Source: Maribacter zhoushanensis
GTDB taxonomy: Bacteria > Bacteroidota > Bacteroidia > Flavobacteriales > Flavobacteriaceae
NCBI RefSeq assembly: GCF_029350975.1
Contig: NZ_JARKMR010000001.1
Location: forward strand, 1,178,001 to 1,242,000
Reading direction: 5' to 3'
DNA length: 64,000 nt
Shown: piece by piece, positions 45,688 to 54,569 of the stretch
Numbering within the stretch: the stretch's first letter is position 1
Layout of the letters: every line of letters starts with the position of its first letter
Notes under the pieces: model-generated
What the model saw: the letters and a program-made list of their open reading frames with translations, nothing else
What the model was told of the DNA's origin: nothing
Databases searched by the model: none
Made by a program: the position numbers and the translations under genes

Positions 45688-46866
45688 ATGTCCACATCAA
45701 GTAGTGAAAGATATCAGCAACGCGGCGTGTCTGCCTCTAAAGAGGATGTACACAACGCTATTAAAAATATTGACAAAGGTCTTTTTCCAAAGGCATTTTG
45801 TAAGATAGTGCCTGATTATCTGACCGGAGATGAGGAATATTGCTTGGTAATGCATGCAGATGGTGCTGGTACAAAATCTTCATTGGCTTACATGTACTGG
45901 AAGGAAACAGGAGATATTTCTGTATGGAAAGGTATTGCACAAGACGCATTGATCATGAATATTGATGATTTGATCTGTGTTGGTGCTACAGATAATATTA
46001 TGCTTTCTTCTACTATAGGTAGAAATAAAAATAAGATTCCGGGTGAAGTGCTTTCTGCTATTATCAATGGTACCGAAGAATTGATCAATGACTTAGGTGA
46101 GTTTGGTATTACCATTCATTCTACCGGTGGTGAAACTGCAGATGTTGGAGATTTGGTTAGAACTATAATAGTAGATTCTACGGTAACCGCTAGATTAAAA
46201 AGGAGTGATGTTATCGATAATGCCAATATTAAGGCTGGAGATGTTATCGTTGGTCTAGAATCATTTGGTCAGGCCAATTATGAAAAGGAATATAATGGCG
46301 GAATGGGCAGTAACGGATTGACCTCTGCTCGTCATGATGTTTTTTCTAACTATTTAGCAGAAAAATTTCCAGAAAGTTTTGATGCTGAAGTACCTAAAGA
46401 CCTTGTTTATTCTGGTAATGTGAAGTTGACTGACAAAGTAGAAAACTCACCAATAGATGCGGGTAAATTAGTGTTGTCTCCAACACGAACATATGCTCCA
46501 ATAGTTAAAAGAATTCTTTCTAAATATAGCTCAAATGAAATTCATGGAATGATTCATTGCAGCGGAGGGGCACAGACCAAAATTCTTCATTTTATTGATG
46601 AATTACATGTGGTCAAAGATAATTTGTTTGATGTTCCCCCATTATTTCAATTAATTCAAGAACAGTCTGGTACAGATTGGAAAGAAATGTATAAAGTTTT
46701 TAATTGTGGACATCGATTAGAATTTTATCTTCCTGAAGATGTCGCAAATGATATCATTGAAATTTCAAAAAGTTTTGGTGTAAATGCTCAGATTATCGGT
46801 AGGGTAGAAGCGTCAGATTCAAAAAAACTGACAATTTCAAGTAAGTACGGCACCTTTGTGTATTAA
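45688..46866 (+). CDS. purM: phosphoribosylformylglycinamidine cyclo-ligase (AIR synthase), Bacteroidota clade
   Basis: PurM closes FGAM to aminoimidazole ribotide in purine synthesis. The 392-aa protein is of the longer Bacteroidota clade: YQQRGVSASKEDVHNAIKN start, HADGAGTKSSLAYMYW (about 56-71), AQDALIMNIDDLICVGA (about 90-106), STGGETADVGDLVRT (about 153-167) and MIHCSGGAQTKILHF (about 292-306). The frame opens at 45655, but ATG 45688 (MSTSSSERYQQRG) is the family start. In related genomes it is near prfA and pyrF, which here lie 1.7 kb downstream beyond a Rieske and an ApbE gene. Confidence 0.9.
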   Translation: MSTSSSERYQQRGVSASKEDVHNAIKNIDKGLFPKAFCKIVPDYLTGDEEYCLVMHADGAGTKSSLAYMYWKETGDISVWKGIAQDALIMNIDDLICVGATDNIMLSSTIGRNKNKIPGEVLSAIINGTEELINDLGEFGITIHSTGGETADVGDLVRTIIVDSTVTARLKRSDVIDNANIKAGDVIVGLESFGQANYEKEYNGGMGSNGLTSARHDVFSNYLAEKFPESFDAEVPKDLVYSGNVKLTDKVENSPIDAGKLVLSPTRTYAPIVKRILSKYSSNEIHGMIHCSGGAQTKILHFIDELHVVKDNLFDVPPLFQLIQEQSGTDWKEMYKVFNCGHRLEFYLPEDVANDIIEISKSFGVNAQIIGRVEASDSKKLTISSKYGTFVY

Positions 46867-46919
46867 GACATACGATTAACGTAAATAAATCGTTCTTTTT
46901 TGTATAAACCTATCTTGCT

Positions 46920-47363
46920 ATGGAAAGAAAAGAATTTTTACGAACACTGGGCGCTGGTGCTGCATTTGCAATAACTTTTCCTTGTTTAGGCAGCTGTTCA
47001 AAAGATAGCGAAGTTGAAGGTGATATTGTAACCCCGCCAACAGATATAGATTTTACTATTGATCTTGATTCTGAAGAAGCTGAAAAACTTGCTAATAATG
47101 GTGGTTTCATTCTAAAAAACTTAGTTGTAGTTGTCAAAAATTTAGAAGGTGAATTTGTTGCTGCTACACAAATTTGTAGTCATGAACAATATGATCAGGT
47201 TCGGTTTGTAAATCAAGATGGAGGTATATTCTACTGTGATGTTCATGGGTCTAAATTCTCTCAAACCGGAACACCTTTAAATGAGATACCTAATAGTACA
47301 TCAAAAGCATTAAAAATTTATAATACATCTTTAGAGGGTTCTATATTGCGTGTTTATGAGTAA
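46920..47363 (+). CDS. exported Rieske [2Fe-2S] protein
   Basis: The 147-aa protein has an N-terminal export signal with ERKEFLRTLGAGAAF and a lipobox-like LGSCSKD (Cys25). The Rieske cluster ligands are CSH (about residue 87) and CDVH (about residue 107), each followed by family-like residues (GGIFYCDVHGSKFSQTGTPL). It lacks the second Cys of each classical Rieske loop disulfide (CSHEQY and CDVHGS here), so the loop is likely of the ferredoxin type. It probably carries electrons in the periplasm. An ApbE flavin transferase gene follows. Confidence 0.85.
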   Translation: MERKEFLRTLGAGAAFAITFPCLGSCSKDSEVEGDIVTPPTDIDFTIDLDSEEAEKLANNGGFILKNLVVVVKNLEGEFVAATQICSHEQYDQVRFVNQDGGIFYCDVHGSKFSQTGTPLNEIPNSTSKALKIYNTSLEGSILRVYE

Positions 47364-47450
47364 ATAACATGCAACAAACCAATTATTAGAACTACACCAA
47401 CCTAACTTATTATTCTTTATGACCATAAATACCCCCAATTAGAGAATTAA

Positions 47451-48437
47451 GTGAAAAAGATTTTTGCCTTATTAATATGTCTTATGACCTGCTTTATGTA
47501 CGGTCAAGAGAAAAGGTACGTAACGGTCAAAAAGTCTTATGAGGTAATGGGCGGTGAATTTGATATTACCGTAATATCTGAAGATGAAGAGTTAGGGTAT
47601 ATTTATATTCAAGAGGCATTGGCAGAAGTGCAAAGAATAGAAAAATTGATATCTTCTTGGGATGTGGACTCTGAAACTAGTTTAATCAATAAAAATGCTG
47701 GTATAAAACCTGTACCTGTTAGTTGGGAGTTATACAAACTTATAGAACGGTCCATTTTGTTATCTGAAATAACCAACGGTGCCTTTGATATTACTTTTAC
47801 ACCATTAAACCATATTTGGAAACTAGATGGTACTATGGAAGCTGTCCCTTCTTCAACAGAAGTAAAAGAGGTGAAGAATAAGGTCGGTTATAAAAATATC
47901 GTACTAAATAGTAAAGATCGTACTGTATTCTTGAGTAAAAGGGGAATGCGCATTTCGTTTGGTGGTATTGGTAAAGGTTTTGCTGCCGATAAGGCAAAAG
48001 CTTTGTTGGTCTCAAATGATGTAAAGGCGGGTATTATTAATATAGATGGAGATATCACTACCTGGGGAACTAAAGTTACAGGAGATAAATGGCTTATTGG
48101 GGTGGTGAACCCTGATTTAAAGGGTGGAATATCATCATGGATACCTATTTTAGAATCCTCTGTGGCAACCACTGGTGGCGATGGTAATTTTATAATGTCG
48201 GGCAATAAAAAATACACGCATATTATGGATCCCAGAACAGGATATCCTGCTATTGGTATTAATAGTGTTTCTGTTTTTGCTAAAAGTGCAGAAACCTCGG
48301 ACGCTTTGGCTACTTCTATTTTTGTGATGGGGCTTGATGCCGGGCTCGCATTGATCAATCAATTGGGCGACACTGAAGTAATTATCGTTGATAGTGCCAA
48401 TAAAATGCATAAAAGCAACGGGGTCTTACTTAACTAG
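47451..48437 (+). CDS. apbE: FAD:protein FMN transferase (ApbE)
   Basis: ApbE attaches FMN covalently to Ser/Thr of exported flavoproteins, using FAD and Mg2+. The 328-aa protein has a signal peptide, MGGEFDITV (about 28-36), the SFGGIGKGFAADKAK segment (about 167-181), INIDGDITTWG (about 195-205) and the THIMDPRTGYPA and ETSDALATSIFVMG motifs (about 256-300). It starts with GTG at 47451. No obvious flavinylation target is in the window; the Rieske protein beside it suggests a shared extracytoplasmic electron-transfer role. Periplasmic or membrane-anchored. Confidence 0.93.
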   Translation: MKKIFALLICLMTCFMYGQEKRYVTVKKSYEVMGGEFDITVISEDEELGYIYIQEALAEVQRIEKLISSWDVDSETSLINKNAGIKPVPVSWELYKLIERSILLSEITNGAFDITFTPLNHIWKLDGTMEAVPSSTEVKEVKNKVGYKNIVLNSKDRTVFLSKRGMRISFGGIGKGFAADKAKALLVSNDVKAGIINIDGDITTWGTKVTGDKWLIGVVNPDLKGGISSWIPILESSVATTGGDGNFIMSGNKKYTHIMDPRTGYPAIGINSVSVFAKSAETSDALATSIFVMGLDAGLALINQLGDTEVIIVDSANKMHKSNGVLLN

Positions 48438-48523
48438 TTTTCAATTTTTAATTCTTACCGTAATTATCCCGCTAGGGTGTCTATAATTTTATTGTAAATT
48501 TGCCATACAAGTGAAGTAAGCAT

Positions 48524-49600
48524 ATGATAGATAAGTTAAACATCGTAAAACAACGTTTTGATGAGGTTTCAGACCTTATAATTCAACCGGATATTATATC
48601 CGATCAGAGTAAATATGTGAAGCTCACAAAAGAATATAAGGATCTTAAAGATTTAATGGATAAGCGAGAAGAATATCTTGAGCTTACCAATAACATTGCC
48701 GAAGCAGAAGAAATTATTGCTGATAGTAGTGATGCGGAAATGCTAGAAATGGCAAAAATGCAAATGGAAGAAGCTAAAGCAGGATTGCCGAAGCTAGAGG
48801 AGGATATAAAATTGATGTTGATTCCTAAAGATCCTGAGGATGCAAAAGATGTCGTTGTTGAAATTAGAGCCGGAACGGGTGGTGATGAAGCAAGTATTTT
48901 TGCGGGCGATCTTTTTAGAATGTATACCAAGTATTGTGAAGGTAAAGGTTGGAAAACCAATGTAATTGACCTTAGTGAAGGTACTAGTGGTGGTTATAAA
49001 GAAATACAATTTGAAGTTTCTGGAGCAAACGTTTATGGGACTTTGAAGTTTGAAGCAGGTGTTCACCGTGTGCAACGTGTGCCACAAACAGAAACTCAAG
49101 GTAGAGTACATACTAGTGCAGCTACTGTAATGGTTTTGCCTGAAGCAGAAGATTTTGATGTGCAGATAGATCCAAAAGATGTTAGAATAGATTTCTTCTG
49201 TTCTTCCGGTCCTGGTGGTCAGTCTGTAAACACAACTTACTCTGCTGTTCGTTTAACCCACATCCCAACCGGATTGATTGCACAATGTCAAGATCAAAAA
49301 TCACAACACAAGAATAAGGATAAGGCATTTAGGGTTCTTCGTTCTAGATTGTATGATTTAGAATTGGCGAAGAAACAAGAAGAAGATGCCGCTAAACGAA
49401 ATTCTCAAGTTAGTAGTGGTGACCGTTCTGCAAAGATTAGAACGTATAACTATCCTCAAGGTAGGGTAACAGATCACCGTATTGGGCTTACGTTATATGA
49501 TTTGTCGAATATTATAGATGGTGACATTCAAAAAATAATAGACGAACTTAGTTTTGTAGAGAATACTGAGAAATTGAGGGAAGCCTCTGAGATATTTTAA
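48524..49600 (+). CDS. prfA: peptide chain release factor 1
   Basis: RF1 reads UAA and UAG stops on the ribosome. The 358-aa protein has the N-terminal helical domain, the [16 protein letters not shown] segment (about 109-124), the peptide anticodon region ([18 protein letters not shown], about 184-201; the PxT-like QTET segment) and the GGQ motif in [18 protein letters not shown] (about 227-244). The neighbour pyrF starts 4 bp after its stop, so they form an operon. Confidence 0.96.
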   Translation: MIDKLNIVKQRFDEVSDLIIQPDIISDQSKYVKLTKEYKDLKDLMDKREEYLELTNNIAEAEEIIADSSDAEMLEMAKMQMEEAKAGLPKLEEDIKLMLIPKDPEDAKDVVVEIRAGTGGDEASIFAGDLFRMYTKYCEGKGWKTNVIDLSEGTSGGYKEIQFEVSGANVYGTLKFEAGVHRVQRVPQTETQGRVHTSAATVMVLPEAEDFDVQIDPKDVRIDFFCSSGPGGQSVNTTYSAVRLTHIPTGLIAQCQDQKSQHKNKDKAFRVLRSRLYDLELAKKQEEDAAKRNSQVSSGDRSAKIRTYNYPQGRVTDHRIGLTLYDLSNIIDGDIQKIIDELSFVENTEKLREASEIF

Positions 49601-49603
49601 GCT

Positions 49604-50425
49604 ATGACCACTCAAGAGTTAGTTGCCCAAATACATAAGAAACAATCTTTTTTATGTATTGGTTTAGATACGGATTTGGAAAAGATTCCATCATACTTAT
49701 TGGAAGATGAAGATCCTATTTTTGCGTTCAACAAAGCTATTATAGATGCTACACATGAACTGTGCGTAGCATATAAACCAAACATTGCTTTTTATGAAGC
49801 ATACGGAGTTCAAGGCTGGTCGGCATTACGTAAGACAATTGCATACTTAAACGAAAACTATCCAGATATATTTACCATTGCAGATGCAAAAAGGGGAGAT
49901 ATAGGAAATACTTCTACGAGATATGCCAAGGCATTTTTTGAAGATTTGAATTTCGATTCTATTACTATAGCTCCTTATATGGGTAGAGATTCTGTTGAGC
50001 CTTTTTTGGCGTTTAAAGATAAGCACACAATATTACTTGCTCTGACTTCTAATCAAGGTGCTTTTGATTTGCAAACCAAAAAGATAGACGGTAAGGAGCT
50101 TTATAAAGAAGTATTATTGGTTTCTACAACATATGAAGGTGCTGAGAATCTAATGTACGTGGTAGGCGCCACTAAAGCGGAATATCTTACTGAAATACGT
50201 GAAATTGTACCTAATAGCTTCTTATTGGTACCTGGTGTAGGAGCGCAAGGAGGAAGCCTGAAAGAGGTATGTAAATATGGGATGTCTGAAAACGTAGGAC
50301 TCTTAATTAATTCTTCTCGCGGAATAATATACGCATCTGATCAAGAGAACTTTGCAGAAGCCGCTAGGGCTAAGGCAGAAGAATTACAGCAGGCAATGAA
50401 AATGGAACTAGAAAGATTAAACTAA
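49604..50425 (+). CDS. pyrF: orotidine 5'-phosphate decarboxylase
   Basis: PyrF makes UMP from OMP. The 273-aa protein is of the longer (PyrF type 2) form found in Bacteroidota. It has [14 protein letters not shown] (about 16-29), the catalytic [15 protein letters not shown] (about 86-100; Asp-Lys-Asp tetrad), [14 protein letters not shown] (about 121-134) and the phosphate loop [11 protein letters not shown] (about 207-217). It is coupled to prfA (3-bp gap) and overlaps the convergent small gene by 9 bp. Confidence 0.96.
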   Translation: MTTQELVAQIHKKQSFLCIGLDTDLEKIPSYLLEDEDPIFAFNKAIIDATHELCVAYKPNIAFYEAYGVQGWSALRKTIAYLNENYPDIFTIADAKRGDIGNTSTRYAKAFFEDLNFDSITIAPYMGRDSVEPFLAFKDKHTILLALTSNQGAFDLQTKKIDGKELYKEVLLVSTTYEGAENLMYVVGATKAEYLTEIREIVPNSFLLVPGVGAQGGSLKEVCKYGMSENVGLLINSSRGIIYASDQENFAEAARAKAEELQQAMKMELERLN

Positions 50426-50608
50426 ATCTTCTAAGGTTCTTTTGATTCTTTGTGCTTTTGATTCGAAAAATTCTCCCAATTGAGTGTTTGACTGAATGTC
50501 AGAAGCTTTTTCTATAAATGTCTGATATTGATACTCCAATAAGCTTATGATATCATTATTTGCTTCCATTGGTGTTACCGATCCTACCTTACAATACTGC
50601 TTGTTCAT
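50417..50608 (-). CDS. small hypothetical protein (63 aa)
   Basis: The 63-aa protein is hydrophilic and largely helical, with an acidic middle ([24 protein letters not shown]) and basic end. I do not recognise a family. It starts with ATG, has no shadow gene on the other strand apart from a 9-bp overlap with the pyrF 3' end, and its composition looks coding, so I consider it probably real. Confidence 0.55.
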   Translation of the reverse strand: MNKQYCKVGSVTPMEANNDIISLLEYQYQTFIEKASDIQSNTQLGEFFESKAQRIKRTLEDLV

Positions 50609-50833
50609 TATACTATATTTATGTTCTTACAAATATACGTTCAGAATCGAGTTTTGGACGTGGGTATGTTGAGCTGTACATCTAATTAATAGGTAATATG
50701 TCTTTTTTTTAACATTTATACAGATGAAAACTTAAAAGGATGTTGATTTTGCGTGAAATTTGATTATCCTAAATGTTATATCAAAAAGAATTAATACATT
50801 GTAAGTTAACTGTCTTTTAAAGAAATTTTCAAT

Positions 50834-51616
50834 TTGCTTCACTATATAACATATCAACATAAAACATCTACCACTTGGGTTACATTTGTACATGGTGCAG
50901 GTGGCAGTTCTTCTATTTGGTATAAGCAGATAAGAGAGTTCAAAAAACATTTCAACGTACTTCTTTTAGATTTAAGAGGGCATGGTAATTCAAAACCAAG
51001 TCTTAAGAATGTATTTGATGAAAAATATACCTTTGATGTTATAACCAATGATATTGTAGAGGTTATTGATCATGAAAAGATTGAAAAATCACATTTTGTA
51101 GGTATATCCCTTGGTACCATACTTATTAGAAATTTAGCGGAAAATTACCCGGAGCGAGTAGAAAGTATGGTAATGGGCGGTGCAATTATGAAATTGAACC
51201 TGCGTTCACAAATATTAATGAAACTGGGTATTATTTTTAAAACCGTCATACCTTATTTATGGCTATATAAGTTTTTCGCCATTATTATAATGCCCAATAA
51301 GAACCATAGAGAGTCTAGGCTTTTATTTGTCCGTGAGGCAAAGAAATTATACCAAAAAGAGTTTATTAGGTGGTTTAAGCTCACCTCAGAGATTAATCCG
51401 CTGCTACAATTCTTTAGATCTGCTGATATAAAAATACCTACCCTTTATGTTATGGGCGAGGAAGATTATTTATTCTTGCCAAGTATTCGCAAAATTGCAA
51501 AATCTCATGAGAATTCGCAGTTGATTGTGGTTGAAGACTGTGGTCACGTAGTAAATGTGGAACAGCCTAACTTTTTTAACGAGAAAGTGGTGTCTTATTT
51601 AATAGGACAGAATTAA
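50834..51616 (+). CDS. alpha/beta hydrolase
   Basis: The 260-aa cytoplasmic protein has the alpha/beta hydrolase order: oxyanion-hole HGAGGSSSIW (about 20-29), LLDLRGHGNS (about 46-55), the nucleophile elbow GISLGT (about 91-96, Ser93), the acidic MGEEDYL (about 211-217) and the catalytic His in DCGHVVNVEQP (about 236-246). The substrate is unknown; peroxidase- or esterase-like functions are common in this superfamily. No ATG occurs upstream or near the start in this frame, so a TTG start at 50834 is proposed. A terminator follows. Confidence 0.85.
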   Translation: MLHYITYQHKTSTTWVTFVHGAGGSSSIWYKQIREFKKHFNVLLLDLRGHGNSKPSLKNVFDEKYTFDVITNDIVEVIDHEKIEKSHFVGISLGTILIRNLAENYPERVESMVMGGAIMKLNLRSQILMKLGIIFKTVIPYLWLYKFFAIIIMPNKNHRESRLLFVREAKKLYQKEFIRWFKLTSEINPLLQFFRSADIKIPTLYVMGEEDYLFLPSIRKIAKSHENSQLIVVEDCGHVVNVEQPNFFNEKVVSYLIGQN

Positions 51617-51680
51617 TAAAGGTATATATAGATTGTTGAGCACGGACTAAGCATTTTAGACTTCATGTTGGGTTAAAAAC

Positions 51681-51710
51681 AAAAAAAAACCGATGCTCCC
51701 ACCGGTTTTT
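51681..51710 (+). terminator. rho-independent terminator
   Basis: An AAAAACCG / CGGTTTTT stem with a 10-nt loop closes the alpha/beta hydrolase transcript. Confidence 0.65.
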
Positions 51711-51713
51711 AAC

Positions 51714-51745
51714 TAACTAACTCAAAAAATAACTAACTCAAAAAA
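51714..51745. repeat. perfect 16-bp tandem repeat (TAACTAACTCAAAAAA, two copies)
   Basis: Two abutting identical copies, 51714-51729 and 51730-51745, lie directly after the terminator. The core ACTCAAAA also occurs in the leaders of the HTCS, MIOX and amtB genes. It leads into a 21-codon ORF. Confidence 0.85.
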
Positions 51746-51751
51746 TTGAAA

Positions 51752-51817
51752 ATGAATGCTTTAATATTGTTCTGTTTAATTTTAACGCATAACTTTTTAA
51801 GTTATTGTAAGAGCTAA
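51752..51817 (+). CDS. possible 21-aa hydrophobic micropeptide
   Basis: ATG 51752 to TAA 51817 encodes a mostly hydrophobic peptide (starts MNALILFCLILTHNFL). It has an ACTCAAAA-type leader like several real genes in the window, 11 bp from the ATG. It ends 7 bp before the convergent DUF4197 stop. No homologue is known to me; the case rests only on leader and position. Confidence 0.3.
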   Translation: MNALILFCLILTHNFLSYCKS

Positions 51818-51824
51818 AGAAAAT

Positions 51825-52541
51825 CTACTTTTTATCTTGAAGAGCAAATACTTTTTTAAGTACATCTGTTGTTCTTGAAGAATATTTTGTTCTAATTTCC
51901 TCTTCTTCTACAGCAATCATTTTATACACTCCTGATAATGCTTCCTCAGTAACATAATCAGTTAAATCAGGATTTACATTATTTGTAAGTGGTATAGAAT
52001 TGTACTTTGTTATGATTGAGCTCCATATTTTATCTGCTCCTACTTTTTTAAATGATTCACTAATAACAGGATTGAATTTTGAGTACAACTCAGTATTTGT
52101 TTTAGTTTCTAAATATGTAGTAGCTGCATCGTTACTTCCTAATAATATGTTTTTTGCATCTGCAAAAGACATTTCTTTAACAGCATTTACAAAAATAGGT
52201 GTGGCTTCTGAAACAGCATCTTCAGCCGCACGATTTAAAACTTTTAATCCTTCATCTGCTAAGCTGCCCAAGCCTATATCGCGTAAAGTTTTATCAACCT
52301 TTTGTAAATCTTCTGGTAAAAGAATTTTTACCAATTCATTTTTGTAGAAACCGTCTGTTGCGGTTAATTTACTAACCTGTTTTTCAATACCAAGGTCAAG
52401 AGCTTCTTTTAATCCGTTGGCAATTGTTTCGTTACTTAAAACGCTTTCAGTAGAAGTTGGTAATTGATTTACAACTTGTTGTAATTCTGCGCATGATACT
52501 ATTACCAATATGCATATGGCCAAGCTTACTTTTTTAATCAT
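51825..52541 (-). CDS. DUF4197 lipoprotein
   Basis: The 238-aa protein has a lipoprotein signal (LVIVSCAEL, Cys17) and a DUF4197 domain over the rest: the start pattern ETIANGLKEALDLGIEKQVSKL, FYKNELVKILLPEDLQKV and the late YVTEEALSGVYKMIAVEEEEIR are typical. It is all-helical and predicted to be periplasmic or outer-membrane attached. The role of the family is unknown. It lies just upstream (in its own direction) of nothing obviously related; purU precedes it by 31 bp on the same strand. Confidence 0.88.
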   Translation of the reverse strand: MIKKVSLAICILVIVSCAELQQVVNQLPTSTESVLSNETIANGLKEALDLGIEKQVSKLTATDGFYKNELVKILLPEDLQKVDKTLRDIGLGSLADEGLKVLNRAAEDAVSEATPIFVNAVKEMSFADAKNILLGSNDAATTYLETKTNTELYSKFNPVISESFKKVGADKIWSSIITKYNSIPLTNNVNPDLTDYVTEEALSGVYKMIAVEEEEIRTKYSSRTTDVLKKVFALQDKK

Positions 52542-52572
52542 CTTATTAATATTTATTTAGGGTCTAATGTAC

Positions 52573-53424
52573 TTACGAGAATATTATAGTTTTATTGTTG
52601 TATACTATTGTTTTACGTGCAATATGGAGTTTTACACCTCTTGAAAGCACTATTTTTTCCAAATCCCTACCTTTTGCAATGAAATCTGTAATAGAGTGGG
52701 AGTGGGTAACGGTGGTTACGTCTTGCTCAATGATTGGACCGGCATCTAGTTCTTCTGTTACATAATGACTAGTTGCGCCTATAATTTTCACACCTCTTTT
52801 AAATGCTGCGTGATATGGTTTTGCTCCGGCAAACGCAGGTAAAAATGAATGGTGAATATTTATAATCTTATTTGGGAATTTATCGATAAGCGTTCCGCTT
52901 ACTATTTGCATATACCTGGCCAAAACAATGAAGTCAATATCATATTTTTCTAATAATGTCAATTGTTCTTGTTCCGCTTCAGTTCTATTCTCTTTAGTAA
53001 AAGGTATATGGTAGAACGGAATATTGAATTGATCTGCAATATCTTTAAGGTCATTGTGGTTGCTTAAAATAAAAGGTATCTCAACTGCTAGTTCACCAGA
53101 ACGATACCTGCTTAACAAGTCATATAGGCAATGTTTGTACTTAGATACGAAAATGGCCATTTTAGGCAATTTATCATCTGTATGTATGCTCCATTGCATA
53201 GTATATGTAGTTGCCAACTCTTTTTGAAAAAGAGATTTAAAATGGTCTAAGCCGGTGAAGTCATCTTCGAATTCTACCACGGTACGCATAAAAAATACGT
53301 TGGCAGATTTATCTACATGCTGGTCAAGGTAAACAATGTTACCTTTGTTTTTACTTATAAATCCGGTTACAGTGCATATAATACCTGCTTGATCCGGACA
53401 ATGAACGAGAATTGTTGTTTTCAA
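52573..53424 (-). CDS. purU: formyltetrahydrofolate deformylase
   Basis: PurU hydrolyses 10-formyl-THF to THF and formate, balancing one-carbon pools. The 283-aa protein has an N-terminal ACT domain (HCPDQAGIICTVTGFI, about 8-23) and a formyl-transferase-like C-terminal domain with the catalytic INIHHSFLPAFAGAKPY stretch (about 190-206; Asn-His) and the GATSHYVTEELDAGPIIEQD segment (about 218-237). Length is normal (E. coli 280). DUF4197 follows closely on the same strand. Confidence 0.95.
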   Translation of the reverse strand: MKTTILVHCPDQAGIICTVTGFISKNKGNIVYLDQHVDKSANVFFMRTVVEFEDDFTGLDHFKSLFQKELATTYTMQWSIHTDDKLPKMAIFVSKYKHCLYDLLSRYRSGELAVEIPFILSNHNDLKDIADQFNIPFYHIPFTKENRTEAEQEQLTLLEKYDIDFIVLARYMQIVSGTLIDKFPNKIINIHHSFLPAFAGAKPYHAAFKRGVKIIGATSHYVTEELDAGPIIEQDVTTVTHSHSITDFIAKGRDLEKIVLSRGVKLHIARKTIVYNNKTIIFS

Positions 53425-53508
53425 TGGAAGTTTATTATGGCTTCAAAAATAGCTCATAATTCTTAAAGTGCCTGCTATATCTCGTAATTTGGGAAGAATT
53501 TAAAACGA

Positions 53509-53922
53509 TTAAGAGTGCTCGGATTTCCAAGCTTTATATGATTTTCTAAAACTTTTTATCTCTTTTCTTAATAGGTTGATGTACTCCGTTTCTTTTACAC
53601 CATGTTTTTCTAAGCCTATACAATAAGAGTTGATATTTCTTATAATAATATTAATGTAAGAAATGGTTTCTAGACGTTCATTGCTACAATTAGAATATTC
53701 TACCTGTGCAATTTTTTGAGGTATTAAAATAGAATCTGTTAAGATAGAATTGGCCATTATATCCCTAAGACTTTTTGATTCGCATAGGCGCATTAAATCT
53801 TTATTGAAAGATACATATGAGGCAATCTCTCTACTCATTGTGCAGAGCTCCAATGCTTTCCTGTAAATAGGTAAATGTCTTAAACTTCGATATGCCATTA
53901 TGTGGGGTGTAATTAGCGTCAT
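53509..53922 (-). CDS. four-helix-bundle-like protein, function unknown
   Basis: The 137-aa protein is all-helical and basic. The pattern YRSLRHLPIYRKALELCTMSREIA at the start and the SILIPQKIAQVEYSN segment (about 65-79) recall the S23/Avd-type four-helix-bundle family, but similarity by eye is weak. ATG 53898 (MAYRSLRHL) is an alternative start. It is divergent from the Lrp regulator gene. Nothing in the neighbourhood indicates a job for it. Confidence 0.6.
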   Translation of the reverse strand: MTLITPHIMAYRSLRHLPIYRKALELCTMSREIASYVSFNKDLMRLCESKSLRDIMANSILTDSILIPQKIAQVEYSNCSNERLETISYINIIIRNINSYCIGLEKHGVKETEYINLLRKEIKSFRKSYKAWKSEHS

Positions 53923-54016
53923 ATAAAATTACGTTAGTTATTTGTAAATTTTCTATTGAATAGAAACGTAATTTGTATTTTTACCTTTGATAATAAATAA
54001 TTAAACAGAAAAACTT

Positions 54017-54466
54017 TTGAATCCAAAGATTGATGAGCTTAATTGGAAAATACTGAAGCAATTGCAAGATAATGCAAGAGAATCTTTTGCAAATATTGGT
54101 CGCACGGTAGGGCTAACAGCGCCTGCAGTAGCTGAGCGTGTTAAGAAAATGGAGGATCTTGGTATTATACATGGCTACAAGGCTACCGTATCTCATGCAT
54201 TGACAGGGCACCAATTAAAAGCAATAATTACATTACGCGCTTTTATGGGGAAATTAAAGCCTTTTTTGGCTGTGGTACCAACTTTACAAGAGGTTATAAA
54301 TTGCTATAGAATAACTGGTAATGAAAATATAGTTATGGAGGTGGTATTGAAAGATCAATTCCATTTAGAAAAATTTATTGATAAGCTCATTCAATATGGC
54401 GAAACCAGAACACATATTGTATTGTCGCAAGTAATTTCAAATGCCCCAATGCATAAAATAAAATAG
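54017..54466 (+). CDS. Lrp/AsnC family transcriptional regulator
   Basis: The 149-aa protein has the Lrp N-terminal winged HTH (NPKIDELNWKILKQLQDNARESF, then LTAPAVAERVKKMEDLGII) and a C-terminal RAM/AsnC ligand-binding domain (about 70-145, with ITGNENIVMEVVL). No ATG occurs near the family start, so a TTG start at 54017 is used. It likely senses an amino acid and regulates amino acid metabolism; the targets are not visible. Confidence 0.92.
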   Translation: MNPKIDELNWKILKQLQDNARESFANIGRTVGLTAPAVAERVKKMEDLGIIHGYKATVSHALTGHQLKAIITLRAFMGKLKPFLAVVPTLQEVINCYRITGNENIVMEVVLKDQFHLEKFIDKLIQYGETRTHIVLSQVISNAPMHKIK

Positions 54467-54569
54467 AATTTCTATAATTGTTTTAACTAGATTTAAGTTG
54501 TATTTGTAATTTGAATTTAAAAGACAATTGATTAAATATTATTTTGGCTAGATTTTTGATGCAAAATAA

